A model generated the notes under the pieces. That model was not told the DNA's origin and did not search any database. It saw only the letters and a program-made list of their open reading frames with translations. This document shows, piece by piece, positions 61,811 through 64,000 of a stretch of 64,000 nucleotides of DNA. Positions within the stretch are counted from its first letter, which is position 1; each line of letters begins with the position of its first letter. The stretch comes from Pagrus major. Taxonomy: Eukaryota; Chordata; Actinopteri; Spariformes; Sparidae. A program made the position numbers and the translations under genes. The DNA lies in NCBI RefSeq assembly GCF_040436345.1, contig NC_133235.1:19306660-19370659 (forward strand). Direction: 5' to 3'.

Positions 61811-63265
61811 ACCACAGGATCCGCTCTACATACCGCTTGCTTCACTGCTCATGCTCGATTCAATGTCAGTTGGATTATTAGAGACAGAGCTCACCATTCC
61901 CCCCCCCCACCACCACCACCCCCCCATTGTGCAAAAGAGTCCAGGGAGATGTGGAGGACGTCATGCGAAAAACTGCACTTTGCAATGAAGAGCTTACCGT
62001 GTAATTACGGAGTAATAACGCTCATAATGAATTTTAACGTGTACAGCACTCAAGTGTCCCCTTGTCAGATTGATTAGTGTCGCTGTTGTACCCTCAATGA
62101 ACTGTTTAGCTTTACAAATTAAGTCTGCTGACATGTCAAACATACTGTAGCTGCTGTGGTTAAACACATACTCGGTGAGTCAATGTATTGACCTTCATCC
62201 CCCAATTATCGATGCTAAAGTTATACTCACTAATCACCACTCTGTTCACAGTGTTGTTGGTCATGTGTGTGCTTTATTTTTCAAAAGAATATCAGGCATT
62301 TGTTGCATTTTTTGAGTGGAAATGTAAAAGCCGTAGTGATGCATGTATGATTATAAAAAAAATGGCACTGAATGTGTAAAGGGCCGTTCTGATGTTCACA
62401 TTGAAGCACTGTCACCAAAAATGATCAGAGTAACTCATTTTTCTTGTCTCAATATGACAGCTGGTTTGGGGTGGTGGTGGTGGTGGGGGGGTAGCAGGGT
62501 GGTCTGCTGGTTAGTCACCGTCACAAAACTGGACATTCACACTGACACAAATGTTTCCTCCATCGATCTGTCCAGACAGACTGTCAGCGACTGCGACGTA
62601 CAATTAAATCCTCCCCAAAGCCTTCGCTCTCTAATCCTCTCGGAAAGATGAATCAAAGTTATAGAGTTGTTTCGCGATGCACAGTCAGCTGTGGCGATCA
62701 TGCCATTGATCATGCGGGGGAAGTCACCCTGCGAGGCCACCTGTTCCCAGATGAGAGGAGAGCATGTCCTTCATCGTCAGCCTCCCATAGACACCCAGAC
62801 ACCCACTGAGGGGCAACAGGACAACTCATCTAACACAGCCGCATTGTGTCGAGAGCGGAGCAGCATACTGATTACTTACAGGCTGCTTATTTTCATCCCA
62901 TAGAAACGTGTTTGCAGAGATATCACTTATGCATATTGGCAGTGACAAAAATCAATTAGCACCATATTACAGAGCACAGATTCGCATTTCTGCAGATAGA
63001 AACTGGACAAAAACAAGACTGCTATCAGGAGACACTGCATCATCCTTCAAATGATTTGCTAACAAAGTGAATGACGTGTAATTACAAATATAAAATCAAG
63101 ATTTAATCAACAAGGGCCTCTAGAAAAACATTTGGTGATGCTGAAAAATCATTGGTTTAATAAAAGACTTAAGACCGATTATTGCAAAGGGGTGTTCAGT
63201 CGTACTCTGAAGATAAAGTCACTACATCAAACCACCTTCTCTGGGTCTCTCTCTTTATTTTTGCT
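61811..63265. other. Intergenic region between convergent c1ql3-like and pter
   Basis: It contains c1ql3 3' untranslated sequence, including a C-rich run (ccccccccaccaccacc, about 61900-61925) and a ggtggtggtgg run near 62470. Both 3' ends face into this gap. No additional gene supported. Confidence 0.5.
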
Positions 63266-64000
63266 TTACTTGAAGGTCAGCCAGCGTTTCGGGTTGTCGA
63301 TGAGGATCTTGTCCACCTGGTGCTGCGAGAAGCCTCGCATCAGCATCTTCGGCACAATGTTCTTCAGGATGTGAGAGTAGCCGTGGCCGCCGTACTTGGT
63401 GAGACGGTTCTTGGTGTGGATGTCGTGGGCGATCACGATCTTGTCCTCGTAGCCCTCCTTCACAAGGAACGCCAAGCTGAGTGCCAAGAGAGAGAAACGT
63501 GAAAACTTTGACTGACAAGCTTAGTTAGAGAACATGCTGTAATTGTCAGTCTGCCTTCACGTGTTGTTAAACCTGTCTTTTGTGAATACTGCGAGCGGCA
63601 TCACTCACTCATCACTCCTCCTGTTGACACACACTCCTCCCCCTGTTGCAGAGGGAGATTAGCGTCTCACAGTTTTCTGTGAAAAAACCTGAGGACACGC
63701 TCTTCTCTCCGCGGGGAGGAAAACACAAAAAGCAGCCAAAATGATGCACCCCTGAGACGTGAACATGAATGAATACACGAAGGCGTTCTCTCAAAGAAGA
63801 GCACAGATGGATCTGATTTCAACTTTGAACACTGAGGTTATATTAAAATGTCAAGTGTGGACGACGTGGTCACACACGTTTTCACTCCTGTCACGTCTAA
63901 TCACAAAAAACGCTCTTAAAAGACAAGTTTAACCCTGAGCAGAGTTACTCACGCCTTCACTCTCTGGCTGTCACTGGGCATGTCCACCTCCAGGTTATAT
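63266..64000 (-). CDS. pter: Phosphotriesterase-related protein, C-terminal part (gene continues past the right edge)
   Basis: Two exons are visible on the minus strand: the partial one at 64000-63953 (reading [16 protein letters not shown]) and the last at 63476-63266, ending at a TAA. The donor GTGAGT and acceptor CACTCAG are consensus and the phase (2 nt + 1 nt) fits. The end reads [40 protein letters not shown] and NPKRWLTFK, close to human PTER. PTER is a metal-dependent hydrolase of the amidohydrolase superfamily, reported to hydrolyse N-acetyltaurine. The Asp in AHDIHTK is the expected metal/proton-relay residue. About 85 C-terminal residues are in view and the rest of the gene lies to the right. 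In human, PTER adjoins C1QL3, as here. Confidence 0.95.

Overview
This window is vertebrate nuclear DNA, almost certainly from a ray-finned (percomorph-like) teleost. The genes are split by spliceosomal introns, intergenic DNA is AT-rich, and there are many short interspersed elements of kinds common in teleost genomes. No bacterial, organellar or viral gene organisation was seen.

Layout. ccn1-like lies on the minus strand (1600-3352). It is followed on the plus strand by bcl10 (10232-12656), mcoln3-like (16051-19452), ssx2ip (22228-27157), gng5 (27760-29449), fuz (31593-32897) and gpt2 (35430-48232). A small unrecognised four-exon gene follows on the minus strand (54445-59891), then c1ql3-like on the plus strand (60669-61810). 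The last two exons of pter lie on the minus strand and run off the right edge (63266-64000). Exons were placed by matching remembered human proteins to the sequence and by GT/AG sites with compatible phases; no alignment was run.

The genes are not an operon. The block ccn1-bcl10-mcoln3-ssx2ip-gng5 corresponds to human 1p22, and c1ql3-pter to human 10p13. fuz (human 19q13) and gpt2 (human 16q) lie between them, so the window joins pieces of several ancestral neighbourhoods. Functions are unrelated: matricellular signalling, NF-kB signalling, endolysosomal channel, centrosome/cilium (ssx2ip, fuz), G-protein gamma subunit, amino-acid metabolism, synaptic organiser, and N-acyltaurine hydrolysis.

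Most notable points: (1) a compact four-exon gene at 54445-59891 encoding an 86-residue protein I do not recognise; (2) an intronless fuz coding region; (3) an apparent 2-nt loss that breaks the ssx2ip frame in one exon; (4) several TTAA-flanked short inverted-repeat elements whose ends share one terminal signature although their interiors differ; (5) a gpt2 first exon with two possible starts, suggesting mitochondrial and cytosolic forms.
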